Made by a program: the position numbers and the translations under genes. A stretch of 61,835 nt of DNA from Acanthaster planci (Eukaryota > Echinodermata > Asteroidea > Valvatida > Acanthasteridae), in NCBI RefSeq assembly GCF_001949145.1, contig NW_019091398.1, forward strand, positions 413,637-475,471, read 5' to 3'. The notes beneath the pieces were generated by a model. The model did no database searches. It saw only the letters and a list, made by a program, of their open reading frames with translations, and had not been told where the DNA came from. Positions 25,901 through 40,900 of this stretch are shown here, one piece after another (the first letter of the stretch is position 1; the number at the start of each line of letters is the position of its first letter).

Positions 25901-28900
25901 GTTAGTTTCTCTGTCAATAAAACACAGGAGGCACTACGGAAGGCATCAATGACAAAATTTGTGTTGCCGAGATGGAAGTAGACTGCTTAAAACTCGCTGT
26001 AAGACCCTGTTGTGCAGGTAGTAGATGACAACATTCAGCCAGCAATTTGACAAGAACAGGGGATCTGTGATCTTGCCAATTAAGGAGCTTCTGTACATCA
26101 TGATGTCCTCCTGTAATGCCTGGACCAATTATCTGACCATATGGAGGAGATCCAGCAGACCCCAAGAGTGCCTGCAATGATGATGATAGTGGTTGCTAAT
26201 CGGTCGCTCATGCGATGAAGTATCCACTGACAAAAATGACCACTGCCTGCTTAATTTTCGGCAGCTATACGTAGAGCATGGTGGCGTGAAACAACAGAAA
26301 TATGTGCATATAGGCCAAATAGTGTGATAAGGACAAGTAGAAGGAAAGTCACATTGAAGTAAAATCTCCCATCAGCTGACAGCCAAATGCATAATTTCAG
26401 CCCCTTCTGTACAACAATACTGGTATCAAAATCCTGTACACCAACATTCCCCATGCAGTACCCAAAATCCAGACAAAACACAGAGTGACTTTTGACCTAA
26501 AACATTCATAATCATAGGGTAATGCAGGGACCGGGTGATGGCAATGTTACCATCCAAGGTGAGAAGGCTTAATGAGAGTATGCTTTGAGTTTGGAAGAAG
26601 AACTGCAATGCGTCCCAAGCAGCACACACAAAATCCCCCAGCATCCAAGTCTTGGCAATTGCTTCTGGGAGTTGAAGAATGAAGCACAACCCAGCAAACA
26701 GATCGGAGAAGGTGAGAAAAGTCACAAACTTCTTTGTGGTGTGATCAAGGTTGACCACACGTCGAAGTGTGAGAAGCATCACTGAATTAAGGACAAAGCT
26801 CAGACACATCATAAGCACCTCCAGAATGATAACAAACATAGCCAAGGCAACTTGTGAGATTTCAGGCTCAACTATTAGATGTAGAGTTGACATCAACTCC
26901 TGGAGTCAGAGTAGGAACCATATTCAATGAAACTGTGATCGCGTCTCACTGTCTGCCTTGGACCTTGTGAAAGCTTCCAGCCTTAAGACTGCTACATGCA
27001 CATACACCAATCCAATAAGCCTTTTGCGAGTTAACTTTGACCCAAATCTGGTACACTGAGTTACTCAAATTCACATGAACATGACAATTTGAATTCTCCA
27101 TACTAAAACCACTGTTGCTATACCTCGTGATTTGGGGCAAGCTTGTGCTTGGTTATATACGAAATGCCTGGCAACAATACACTGTTCTCATCAATGGATA
27201 AGAAGGGCACAGAGGAACCGGTCCATTCCAGAGATGGTGGTCGCTATAAAGCTTGCCTTGAATCATGAGGTATAGCAACAGTGTCTTTCGTCCAGGGAAT
27301 TTAAATCGCTATGTTTATGTGCAATCAGATAACTAAGTGTACCAGGTTTTATTAAAGTTTAACTCGTAAATGGCTTATTAACCCTAACCCCCTAGGGTGT
27401 ATGTAAAATCGTATTGAAATTGGAGGATTTGGGACTGTTAGGGTTAACCACTTGCTGCCAGGGGACCCGTTTTCGAGCACGTAGGCTTTATACACGGAGC
27501 CGGGGAACCCGAAATGGGACAAAGGGAACTGGGCCTTGTAACAAAAGACCGTACTCTGAACAAGAGACCAGGCTGCTGGGCATTACCGCCATTTTTCACT
27601 CTCAATAGTTGAGATAATCCAGCTTTGTTTGGACACAGTCTACATGGTTTGGGGCATTCAGAGCGAGCGGATTACCACCAGGGACAAAAGCACTCCACCA
27701 CCACATGTGGAAAGCCACACAGCACCGCTGCATGCTAATCTGGCCCCTATTGAAAAGAGGTCAGCAGTGCACTGTGCCAGGTTCGTGAACAAAAGACAGT
27801 TGTATAACACCGCACAATCTGGGCTCTGTTTTCAAGGCTGCAGGCCTGGCTGAAATACAGAGAGTCTTTTACCCATGATGTCTCTGGAGCTACTCCCTGA
27901 ATGTGTATACAGCAATGCCAAATAAGGTTCAAAATGATGCCATTTGTCAACCTCTTTGCTTTTGCATTATAAACGTCTGATGGTGTTTCTGTCAACTATT
28001 CATCCAACCAGGTTATAAGCCATGCATGCCTAATTAACATCGCCTGACAAGATTAATTAGATGCTATTGTCTTTTCAAATTCAGTCTGAACTGAAACGGA
28101 TCATAAATTGGAGGTACTAGGATTGCATCTACTACTGCAATCATAATTCACACACATTTTGAAAAGACTATGGATTTATGGAAATGCTGAAGAGGTCGGT
28201 GGGTATCAATGATACACTCAATTTATTCTGATTCGTTCAAAAACACTTCCCTTGAATCCCTGTGTTGGACATTTGACATTTAACGCTGTTGCCCACACGA
28301 GGCTAGAGTGTTTAACCTTCAAACCCACAAAGCAACCTTTAAAATCTGTGCTAACTTCTAAAACATCAATTTGAAACTGACAAGATTCTACTTTTTGACG
28401 AGCATATGCAACAGAATTTAAAATTGGAATCCTTTTCCCCCAAGTGGCCTCTATTTTAATCAGAACCTCTTGCAGGGTCATCACTATTAATTCTCATTGT
28501 AGAAAATTCAAGCCAGAAAATTCAACCCCTTAATGCTGCGATTCTTTTGACCGCGACTGCTGGGCTGCGGTGTGCCCAGTATGCAAAGCCCTGTCTAGCA
28601 GCAGGCCCATATTGAAACCGTAGGTGCATGATGAATAGAATGTATGTGTGGTATGCACTAATCCTCATACAGAGCCACGGCTGTGGCTGTAGCAATCTGC
28701 CGGCGTTAAGGGGTTAACACTGGTGAAGTAAAGTTGCTGATGAAATGTCCACTGCCATCTGCCACTGAAGTACAGTAGGGCCAACACCAAACTCACACGT
28801 GATCTTGCAACAGCATGTGGTACAGTGTGGTGCTACTGTCCTTAAATCAACGTGTGGAGCTCCGTTGCATGCACGTTTCCACTACAGGTGCCGCACACTA

Positions 28901-31900
28901 CACTTGGGGCCCCATCCAATTTACTTGGCTACAGCCAGTATAACACACACACATCTGGGGAAATAGCTAAGCTGCTGGCCAATGGCTTCCATAGGGGCAC
29001 ACATTATTTCCCGCATAAGCCAAGAAATCTGGCACGGCTTGGCGCTGTATATAAGTAACTAGAGCAGATAACAGTGAAAGACGAATAAAACAAATACATG
29101 TAGAGAGACCAACCTTTGCCAAGCGTGTCTGTGTGGTGGGCTAGCCTGACTTCGACGCATTCCATCTTGAATCCTAACGAGAGACCAGGCAGAAGGTGAG
29201 CCGAGAAGCTGGAATCCACCCTCATGGAAGCAGCTAAGGCTGTTGGAGATATGATCAGGCCTGGGTGATCCCGAAGGGACAATGGCTCCTCGTCGCTAAA
29301 AAAAGACAAAGAAAAAAAACCCACGTATTTGATGGGAACCAGTTGGAGGTATCATAAATTAGCTAACATTTTAACTGGTAACCAGTAACACAGGCAGACG
29401 TTAGAACACTGACTCTGGAATAAATAAACGTAAAAGAATGACAGATACACAAATTATTTTCTCTTTATAATGAAAAGGTGATTAAGGAAACTCCAAAAAA
29501 GATTTCATCGGGAACTGAGGATCTCATGACCACGATGACCACGTCCTAGCCATTCTGTTCACCTGTCTTTGGCCACGCTGTTGAGCAGGACTCTCCAAAG
29601 TGATGCCACAGCATGCCTGGATGCCTTGTCAGATGATCCGGGCAAATTGAGATGATAAGAGTGGACCTCTGAGACATACATTTGTCGGTAGACACAGAAG
29701 TCTTGCCTGAGATCATCCCAGTACTCAAGTGTGCATGGTACCTGGAACCAATGTAAGTGATTCCATCATTTCAACTGAGTGCATGAAGTTCAATGACTGA
29801 AGGAACCTCAGAAACTAAGACAGAAGATGGCAAAGACACCCCACCCTGCCCTCAAAAAGGATATTGCGAAAAAAGTATAATAATGGAGTGCGTGGAAACC
29901 AAATGTTGGCCTAAGTGGGATTTGAACCTAGGACACAGTGGTGGAAGTTGAAGAAAGCAGCACTTGATCAACCTTTTTCCTGTCAATCAAATTTTGAGTT
30001 GTCTTTTATTTCTGTGACCACTTAAGCAATTTCTCTGATTGAATTCCTTGCAGGGGTCGGACATTTTTTCAGTCTGCCAACACTTCATTTCCACTGTATT
30101 ACCAGAAAGCACTGACCTCTTCTTCTGCTGTGAGATCACTGTCAGCGGCACCAGCCTGATGCAGAGGTATCGGTGTAACAGACACGTGAGTCAGGATCCT
30201 AGACTCGGGGTAACACCAGGTCATAGACCCCCAATGACCTTTGGTGCTGTCTTCCAGGGGGAGTGAAGTGAAGACAATTTCATTGGGCTTTGGGGTAAGA
30301 CCAACTCCATCTAACAAAAGAATGAAACAGTAAAAGCAAGTTGAATATATGACACAAAGTACTCATTCCAAAAACCAAATCAGAAAACGGGAACCTTTTC
30401 AGGTGAAGGAGTATGTTGACTTTAGATCTGACCTCGATCATTGACATAGTGGAACGTCCCTGCTCTCAAATCGTCCTTGTAATGCCGGTCTGGCTGCTGA
30501 GATATCACATCCTGAGGAAGGCTCCTCCGGAAGGCTGGTGCATGTTGGGATGTGCTTGGTTTCTTGGCTTCCGCAGATGCCTGCTCCTTACAAAATACAG
30601 AAATATGATGAAAGTGACCTTCAGTATACATGTAGGTGTTGGTTTGTGGATACATGTTATATCTAAATAGACAAATATTAAATATTCATATTATGATAAT
30701 TGGAAAAGGAAGACGGTCCCAACATCAGTGCATAACTATGGAAACCACTATTTTGGTTAGTGAATAAGTAAATATTGACCTTAAGAAGTGAAATATTTGA
30801 CTGTTTTACCGCTCCCTGTTGGGTGAAATATTCGGCCACATGTTGCTGCATCAGTGTGACACAGTTCAAATGTTCCTGACCCAGGAACACAGTCACATGA
30901 CCCAAGCTGACTCCAGCTGACATATGACTCAATGACAAATCTTCGACATGACTGCCAGGGCCAAACAAGTGACCCTTAGTATCTATGATCAGGTTGAATG
31001 GACCAATCAAAGGTCTCGTCTTGTGGCGGATTGACGTCTTCACAAGCAGCTGTTCCACTTGGAGTTTTCCACGAATTTCTGAGATGATCCCTAATATAAA
31101 AGAATTTACAAAATATCACTTTACAGTTGAACCAAAATGGAAAGACTGAGGTCACGTAAAAAGGGATGTAAGCAGATCATTTTAATTAATTCAACATACT
31201 TTTATTAGCATATAAACAAACAAACATCTTACCATTGTTGTTTTGTATATCGACAACACCTTGACAGTCACCAAAGGAGCAGACAACATGAGGATAATCA
31301 GGATTGGGTACTGTTGCCATAACAACCACAAATTCTGTCATCTCCAAGGAGATGCTTTTCACACGGGAGAGCGCATCCAGGGCATCGTCACGGGTGCTGT
31401 GATGTGATTGGCTGGATGAATGTCTGATGCCATGGGCAATGGCAGGGAGATTGTGGGGTAAAACTGGAAATTTGAAAGCAATAAGATAAAGACACAGTTT
31501 AAAATTTCGATCTCACTGACTGCTGTTTTTGGATTTGAGCCCTGGCTGAGTGTACCAGGAGAGATTTGAGGAGATTTAAAAATCTAGAAGAAAAAGTTGC
31601 TCTTGTAGTTCTTCATAAAAACATACCTCTTAAGTCCTTCAATCCTCCATCAGAATAGTTCAAATATTAAAATGTGTACACTATCTTAGCATGTTGATTT
31701 TTCCCAATGAAATCAAAATATATTGTCTTCCTAGTCACCACTTGACATTCAAGCAAAGAAAATTTCCAAGGATTTTTATGGCTTTCATCAACTGAGAGAT
31801 CCAAGGCAATCTCCAAGGTGATCAATAACTTTATGAGTTATTTTGATCAACTGAACTTCAAAGCCACGGCTTATGAATTGTGATAAAACCTGAACGGTGC

Positions 31901-34900
31901 TAAAGAAATATCCGGTAAACGGAAAATGCATCGGCTAAATGCTGGTATACAGTGTTCGTTTAACCAATAAATGAAACAGCTTCCTCAAAAGGCTGGCTCT
32001 TGAAGACACACACAGTAAAGGGCAAGCATGTAAACAGGAGCTCCTGCTGCGCCCAAATGGTTTAATAACACCATCTATACCAACAGTTTAGGGGCACTCC
32101 ATTGCATTTCAAGCATGAGTAACAATAAACAAATAAATGCTCTAAACCTCAATCTCAACAAGTCCTGCATTCACTTTCTTGCAAAAATTGGAAAATTACA
32201 GTTTGGATACAGCCATGCCAAACAGAAAATCTATATACCTTGAATACATTTTCTTTTTTTAAATCTGGAAATTTACAATATCCGGACAAATCTCATCCCC
32301 TGGTGTGTAAAAGGAGTTGCACATCACGAAACTTTCAAAGGTCGGTGAAGATCAACATACCTGGTATGAGAACAGCGCCATCTTGTGACACAGCATCTTT
32401 CTCAGCCACGGGTTCAGCTGATATCTGAGTGGACTTGGTTGGAATGAGACGTCTCACAAATGCAACTGTCTGGTCCAGTTTACTGAGGCTGAAACTCACT
32501 TTGGTAGGACGGGCAAATTTAAGCTTAGCACTGGCTGGACGTCAAAAAAAGTAGCACAAACAAATGAATACAGCTGAAGTTGTTAATGTGACTTCTCACA
32601 AAACCTTTTACAAAAGCCACATGACGTCATCAATTTTACAGAGTATACAAGTTTAATTAGAAGACAGAGGCAGATCTAGAAAAGCAAAAAAAATTTCCTC
32701 AGGAAAATGTACGGAGTATCTCTTTGGGGTTCTGAGAAAAGCATGGCATCACAAAGTTCTTGACAAAGCTTACCTTGGTTACTGAGGCAGTCAGTAAGAG
32801 TAAATGTCAGTAGAGCTGGTCGTACCCCAGTCTTAGGGTGTGGTTCCCCCGGACAAGTCTCCAACCAGGACACAGTGTAGTCAGCTGGGATGGGCAATGG
32901 CTGAGTGCTTGACAGCTCTGGGGAGAAATGACGTTCAAAACTGGCCAAATCGTAATAACCTTCAGACCTACATGAAGAGCAGTTTTGCAATGGACTTGAA
33001 AAAAAAAGCCTCCCTTCGTGGAAAACAGACGATAACAATGTTGGAGACTGTGGGACATATAATTGGTCAGTTTGGTAGATAAAAAGTTGTTTAATGACTA
33101 CTATGGTTAATTTGTTTAACACTGAATATTTCAAAAATTTCAGGAAAAAGCCAAGAGCATACTAAGATGATGTAGAATCTATCATTTCAATTAAAAATGC
33201 CATCAAATAACTTAAGAAAGTTAAATTTTGACGACAAGTTTGTGACAACCAACTTACCTCTGGCAGCGTGCTTCACAGAGGCCCCCTCAACAGTGAAATC
33301 ATACATAGTGAATTCAGCTCTTTGTTGGTAATGTTCCAGGGACAATATGGCAGCTGGTTGCATTACGGTCACGAACAAAAATGGCTGCAGCTCCATCTGC
33401 CTTTCCTTGATTGTTGGCAATGACTGGACAGTTTCCAACTCTTGGAACTGAGCCAAGTCTGAATTGGTAGTGTTGACGCAAGAGTAGAAGAACACGGACA
33501 CCTTGCCTGCCGTGATTAAGGCATCCATCGGAGTAAAGCTCCCGGATTTGGAAATCTTTTTAGATTTCTGGGCTTGCGCTGAAGAAGAAGACGGAATCTT
33601 TTGCATTGGTGTCCCTTGCACTGCAACCTTGAGCTTCTGAACTCTGACCCCTCCTACCTGCGTGGAGTCCTCACTACCTAGCCCACTGTCCACAGGTGGA
33701 GCAGATTTCCTTCTTGTGTGACGACCTTCAGGGTATCCTTCACTTGATGCTTTCAGCTGTTTGCCGGCCTGTGCTGATGCTGCTGTCGGATAAACCCGCT
33801 CACTGCTCTCCAAAGACAGGTCTTCTTTTGTGCTTCCCGTTTTCATAAGGACGAGGAAGTTTTCTTGGATCAATGTTTGTAACAGACAAACCTGGCCAGT
33901 GCTGAGGTAGCACGTCATGTCACTGGTGAAGTTAACTTCGATGGAATGACCACAGACCATCACAGGCTATGGAGATTGGAGCAAGTAAAAAAGTTAATGG
34001 CTTGAAATGGTGACCATACTTGTCTGGTTCTTAGAGAGTGCCTAGTTCCCAAATATTTATCATATATTTGAGCAAATGAGTGACAACAGAAATTATACGG
34101 TGAACATAAACACACTGTCTGAATTAAACTACTGTCAAAGTAATCCTATCCTTTAAAAGGTACCAAAAGTAGAAATAACCAAAGATCGTATAGTGCCGAA
34201 GGCGCAAGATGGATAACTCTGCCCAAAAGGTGTAATTACCATGGGCGCCATTTGAGCAAGCGATACGCCTGCGCAGTTTACGGTAATGCTTCGGCGCAGG
34301 CTCACCAGGTGCACGTGCCTGCTGCGGCGCCTGCGCCTGTGCGTTAATGTGCATCGCGCAGGTGTATTGCTTGCTCAAATTGCACCCATGGTAATTACAA
34401 CGTTTTACGTGTATTCACGGTGAAGTTTGCCATCTTGTGCCGCTACGCGGCGCTATACGATCTTTGGAAATAACTTACTGTGGATCTGTGCTTGTCTGAA
34501 GCACCATGTGCTTTATCTACAATAATGGCTGGAGCTGCAACAAACCTGATGTCAATACCCACAATAACTGGCAGAAGAGACACCTCCCTTGGGGTGGGGC
34601 TGTAGTTTGGAAAGATTAAATCCACATTTAAAGTTTTCTCAGAAAAATCATGCAGTTGCGATGACAAACAAGATTTACACTGCAGATACTTCAAAGTACT
34701 TTGAAATAAGAAATTTTAAAATTGCAGATTTACCCTCGTATTGTGTTGGTGTTCCACTCAAGAGCTGGATTCTGGGCTTGTGGCATTCCATCAATCTCAT
34801 GATCACCTCTCCCTTTGCCTTGGTCACAGCATGCTTGGATCTCATCCCACAAACCAACAGACACACGAAGGTTATTGATGTCCAGTTGGTACTGGCGATC

Positions 34901-37900
34901 TTCAACCTCTGACCCGGGGACTTGAGTGTGACCAGCTAGGACAGCACATCTATAAGAAAAAAAAAACAAGCAATGCTGTAACATGGAGCTACATAGAGTT
35001 TGGCATGACAAAATAGAGTGCGATTTGAATCTCTTGTGAGGTTTAACGTCAATGGTTGAATAACACGCACCTAAATATTTCCTTTTTGAGTACAAGTCGC
35101 TGCAGTGGGTTATCAGCATGTGGCCGTAGGCAAATAGAGTTGACCTGAAGTAGGAAAGTGTCCAGGGTTTCCATGGTGATGCCAACCTCACCGTCATTGC
35201 CTCCTGTCTCCCCTAGCAACACAGGTTCTTTAGTAGGAGCAAAGATGCGGACCTCCTTACAGTCAAGGTAGACCAGAGGGAGACCACGACTTGACAAGCA
35301 TTCTTGATTTGATGACGAAGAAGATTTCTGACGTGGAGTTCTCTTTTGAAGGGAATCAGACGGAGAAAGGATGCTAGTAGTTGAGACTGTTCGGTGGTAC
35401 TGGACTGGTCGTTGTTTCTGTCCGAGAAAATCTGCCGTCGGTAGGCCAGCCTTTAAAATACTGACAGTGCTGAATATATCAAGGACAGACAGATACATCG
35501 GGCACCATAATAAGACATCAAAAGGCTGAATGGTGACAACAATTTCATGAATGTAGCGCTGCTGTGGCAATGGCACTGCTTGGTCCAAAAATTTCTTGGA
35601 TGACTCTGCCTGCTTGCCAGACAACTTTTGAGCCAGAGATTTCCCCTGAGCCATGGTCCAGGTTGCTGACAGGAACCCGTGGGATTTGGCGTCATTGGGC
35701 TTGCCAGTGCGAGGGGGTACAAATGGGTTGAACGGTCTGGGTGAGGCATGACTGTCAGGACGCACACCACGGATGCAAGTGTTGTGGGTGATGGTATCAG
35801 CACATGAGAAAAGCACTCCACAGAATGGACCACGCTGCCAGCTGCCATTACTGTGGTTGAAATCAAAGTGAAGAGGTTAGTCTGGTATACGCGGAAAATG
35901 ATTCGAAAAGGGTTTTAAAATTCACCATCTGGAAAATTCCACAAGACAATCATCTAACAGTCTATGTCAGTCCCGTATTGAAAAGAGTTCACTTTCTTAA
36001 AACATACTTACTTTTTAGTATAATGGTTAACATTTAGTGATCCAATTTTGCAAGTAACTTTGGAGTACACATCCTGGAAATCCAGACTTGAGGTCAGATC
36101 TTCAACCTCACAACTGAGCTTTATAGGTGGAGCACCCCCATACAATCTGAAGCAGAACTTCTGCAGTGTCCACTGCAGCCACAATGAAAACTTCAACGAG
36201 CCACTCTCTTCCTGATCAGGGGGTGCCACTCCTGGAGGGGACGTGGGAACTTCGGCCGGGGAGGACAGGGACAGAGTTGTTGTGTCCTGGTTATCCGGTT
36301 GACCAGACGAAGCAACACTACTGAGAACCCTTGCAGCAGACTTTGATGGCGACGGTGGATTAACAGGAAAGCTAGCAACTTGGGATGAGACTCCATAACT
36401 TGAGTTAAACACTTCAACCAGTTTAGATTGGTTGCTGAAGGCTTGGTTCAAGAGTTTACAGACCAGTGTCACCTTCGAAAACAAAACAAATAAACAGTCT
36501 CTCAAAGATCATTGGTTGAAAAAGCTTCATAGCAACATTACTTGGATAAAAAAAAAAATGCTGATGTAAAATTACGAATATGGAAAAAGAAAGAGTTCTC
36601 CTGACTGAAGATGTTTATTACTTCTCACCTGTGGTTTGGAGCAAACCATTTGGATTTCTTGCATATCTGCATGAACACACAACCCAAGGCCTGGTCTACC
36701 ACTGGCTGGTCTCTCAGCATGGCTGGATGTCACGCCGACTGTGGCTGACAGGATAAGAGGCTTCAGAAGATAGTATGGTCCCTCGCTAGGATGGATGGTG
36801 TACATGCTGAAATGGGATACCTTCACACTCCATGGCAGTTTTTCACCTGAATTTAGTTCAGAGAAGGGGAACATCTGTAACTTGGAAAGTTTGAAATTTT
36901 CTAATAGGAATATTAACTATATCCCTATAGTGTGGCCTAGTGGTTGGGGTTTGTAATGTCTGATCATAGGGTCAGGGGTTCAAATCCAGCTGGTGGCAGC
37001 ATGTTGCGATCTTGGGCAAGTCACTTTACCCCTATGTGCCTCTCTCCACCCAGGAGTAAATGGGTACCTGTGAGGGCAGATTTGGTTTAGCCATTTGCAC
37101 CTGATATGGCAGCATCAGCTAGTATACTCCCCAGGGAGCGGAGATGGTTTCAAGAATGATCAGTTGTGAGCCCACTGTGCAGGGATAACGATAATACAGC
37201 GCATTGAGCATCAGTTGTGATGGATATGTGCGCTATATAAATAACCACTATTATTATAATTACTGTTCTAAGTATGACCATGCTAGGGCCATATTAAGCA
37301 TAACATGACACCATACTTTTTGCATTTTGGGATCTTGAATCTGTTATTCAAAAGAACCCAGGAAAGGCATGCAATTGGGACTTTGACAAAAACAAGAAAA
37401 TTCCAATCTTTATAAGACTTTGTACAGTGTTTTTCAACCTTCAATGGCATGGGTGTGAAGTGAAAAATGAAGAAATCAGCTGATCTGAGGAAAAGTTGCA
37501 TGCCTGTATCAAAATGATGACCATCATCTTATTTTAAAAGCAAACACCCTCTGAAGTGTGGCAGACCTGAAATCAGGATCAATGAAGGAGGTATGTGACT
37601 CACTTGCTGGCTTGATAGACCTTCATAAAGTCATCAACAACAGTATTTCCATGACAAAAAAAAATTTTGAATTGGTTCACCAAAGTATACAGATGTTTGT
37701 GCTCATACACCAACTCCTCAAATCATCTCTGGCTAAAGCAGATGATGAGGAATTTTTTCAACCTGTATCTGGGGGCAGATCTTTCCTGTCCAGTGGAATC
37801 TCCTGAAGTGGTAGAATCTTCTGATGGTTCAGGCTTAGCACCTTGACGACCGGTAGACTCACCACCACCATCTCTGCTGGGCTATTACCCAGCATCCCTT

Positions 37901-40900
37901 GCTGAACGCATTGTGGGATACTAGTCACACCAGGTCCAAATATAAGGTGGTCTGTCGGGAGTGCCACGAAGCAGCTCTTGATGTCCACCTTTTCAATGCA
38001 AAGACATCTTTCATTTGAAAATTCCACAAGAGAGTGTATTACGTTGGAGATTCTCCAATCACATTTATTGTATTTAGCTTTCATTTTTCATTTCTGTGTT
38101 TTTCTTCTACACAGCTCCAGGTGCTTCTAAACTTTCTATAAACTCGCATAACACACATCACACTCTACAAAGGATGTCTAACATATCAACTGCATTTTTC
38201 AAGCCTTGAGGACATTGTAAGCCTGCAACAAACCACTCACTTGGACGGTGAGTTGTTTCAAGACAAGCCACATCTTCTCCAATAAATCTTCTTGCATTCT
38301 AGTCTCTCTATGTCAGTACCCTCTGATACTTTGGTAACATCTAAGCTTTGGGGTTGCGGCACCACTGGGTTGGCTGTCTGCTGTGATATGGTGGAGGACT
38401 GTTGTTGGAGGGGTGGCGACGATTTTGTTTTGTCCAACAAACATGTTTTGATTCTCTGAACACTGCTTGAACCTAAGAATTAAAAAAAACGAGCCTGATT
38501 TTTAGTTTCAAATATTGAAGTTAAACCCTACTGCGTAATATTACATTTGCACAGGGCAAAAATCTTGTAATAATTTAACTTCAATCTAATATGAAACAAT
38601 CCCCCTTACGTTAACATTTATATGTTACATACACATTGAAGGACACGGCAGATATGTTCTACCTTCAGATGAAAGTTGCTTGGTCATAGATCTTCGATTC
38701 TTCTGTGACCTTGATTCCTCTGTGACCTTTGACCTTGCTTGACCTCTGGGCCGGTACAGCAACCACGTGTAAATGATTGGGTCAATGCAAATGGCACTTC
38801 CTTGGACATCAAATAGAAAAACTCCACAAGATACTGAGAGGAAAAAACAGGAAATGATTTTGTTATGTGACAGCAGCCATTTTAAATAAGTGGGTGGACC
38901 TACTTGGCAAAATTTATAGCCGTTGTAACAGACAGAATTTTATTCGTAACAACAAACCTTCTGTGGTCTCCTCTGAATCAGATATTCTTGGGATCTGTAC
39001 TGTGAAGGTTATCAAGTCCACAACATCAAGATGGGATTGACTTGGCTGCTGTTTCATGAAGCTTTTGTGGTGGTGCAGATCTGATGTGTCCACTGGACCA
39101 TGAAAAAGTGGTGTATCACTGGCTCTCCCTTGGTCTACCAACAAAAATTAAATTTGGAATGTTTTTGACATTTTTGCACTCATTTTCCTGCATGACTAAA
39201 TCATTCATTAAAAAAATGGACTGAAACTTACCTAATGATTGTACTGTGACTTGTGCTTGGCTGAGGGTACCTGATATAGCTTGAGATAGACTCGTCTGGA
39301 CAAATTTAACCTCCAAGCTATTGAGTGAGGCTTGCAGTACAGGCTGACCTGAAGGAAAGGCTTTCACTAGAAAACAGAATGAAACAAAACAATGAATATT
39401 AAATTAGGATAATTCCACACATCTAATGGGAACATAGTATTAGGTACAGTAACATGTACACTAATAGCCAGAATATTAGACACAGTCCATTTCAATGTAA
39501 TGTTAGATATTGGAGTGAACTTGATATGAAATTAAATGAGTGTTATACTGTGGTTTCCTTTGCTAAAAATTTGAAGAAAACAATTATTATATCTTATTGT
39601 GCGATTGAAATGTAACCGAGTCTATCACACTGTGCCAGGTCTCACTTTGACATTATTGTCCTGTTGTAGTCAAGTATCTTTGTCCAAGTACAGAGTACTG
39701 CAGAGTACTTAAATTTCCAAGTACCTGAAAGTGTGAGTACTTTACCAGCCGAGTACATAAACATAAGTGTTATTTATCAGACACAGCCCGGTCATCCTTA
39801 TACGTACCAGAAGGCTTAAAGACGTCCTCCACTAGGCTAGTTCCAGAGAGTCTAGCCGCCTCTATCTCTGGCTGCTTGCTGGTCCAGCTGTTGCAGATAT
39901 GTAGCATCAACAAACACTGGGCTTTGGTGGCATTGCAGGAAAAACTGGGAAGCTCCAGCATCAGCTCTGAATGAGCAAGGCTTTTCTCTTTCCTGTAACA
40001 TGCCAAAAAAGTGGTCTTGTCTTAAATGAACTCTTGGATTAAACCAACATCCTACCGTAGTTTCTTTGAAAAAGATTTTGTCTTATCCCAATGTGGCTGA
40101 TTGAAGACACTCTAACAGTGAAGGATATCACTGGGTGCTGAAAACTTGTTTTAGTGTAGATGTTTCCTGAGCATATGAAAATAAGAAATATTTGCTTAGT
40201 ATGTAAAATATTACTTTAATAGCATGTGAAATCTTCCTCAGCAAACACAGGTTACCAGCCAAAATATTATATGGTATATTGCTCGTGACTGGTTTCCAAC
40301 TTTATTTATGCTAAGCACATAGACTAGGCAAACTTGAATTTTGGCCCAATAGTTGTTCAGGATACAAAGTGAACAGTTGCTCGATCTATTTTAGTCTAGT
40401 TTTTAGATTAAAAGTTCACTGAGCTCACCAGTACATGGGAAGTACCAATTCCTTGTGATAAAGGGCTGCACTCCAAGAGGGCATGATGGGAAGAATGGGA
40501 GGTGAAAGGTCACTGCTGGGGTCAATGAAAGTCAAGCCAAACTGGCAGCCAAATATCTAAAAAATGAAAATATAAAAATTCCCTTAGTTAGGACAACTTT
40601 CACAACTGTACATATTTTACGCAAAATGTAGGATAATTCAAGAAATAACGGAAAAAAAGTTTCATTTATAACAGAGTCCATCCAAAGGATATTGACATTT
40701 ATGCATACAAATGAAAAATACAATCCCTTTTGCACTAAAACCTCTTTAAAGTGCAATTTATTCCAAACAAGTTACTTGGAAAGCCTCACCTTGTAGTAGC
40801 TATGTGTATAGCAGTGGTACATGAGTTTGGAGCTACGATTGTTGATCAGTAATTTACTGACAGGCTTAATGAGTCTCCTCCCATACATGGGCTCGGAACG

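Noticed and set aside
28218-28484. Minus-strand open frame of 88 codons in VPS13B intron 28
   Set aside because: Exons 28 and 29 already join in phase and match human VPS13B without it, and the peptide resembles no family I know.
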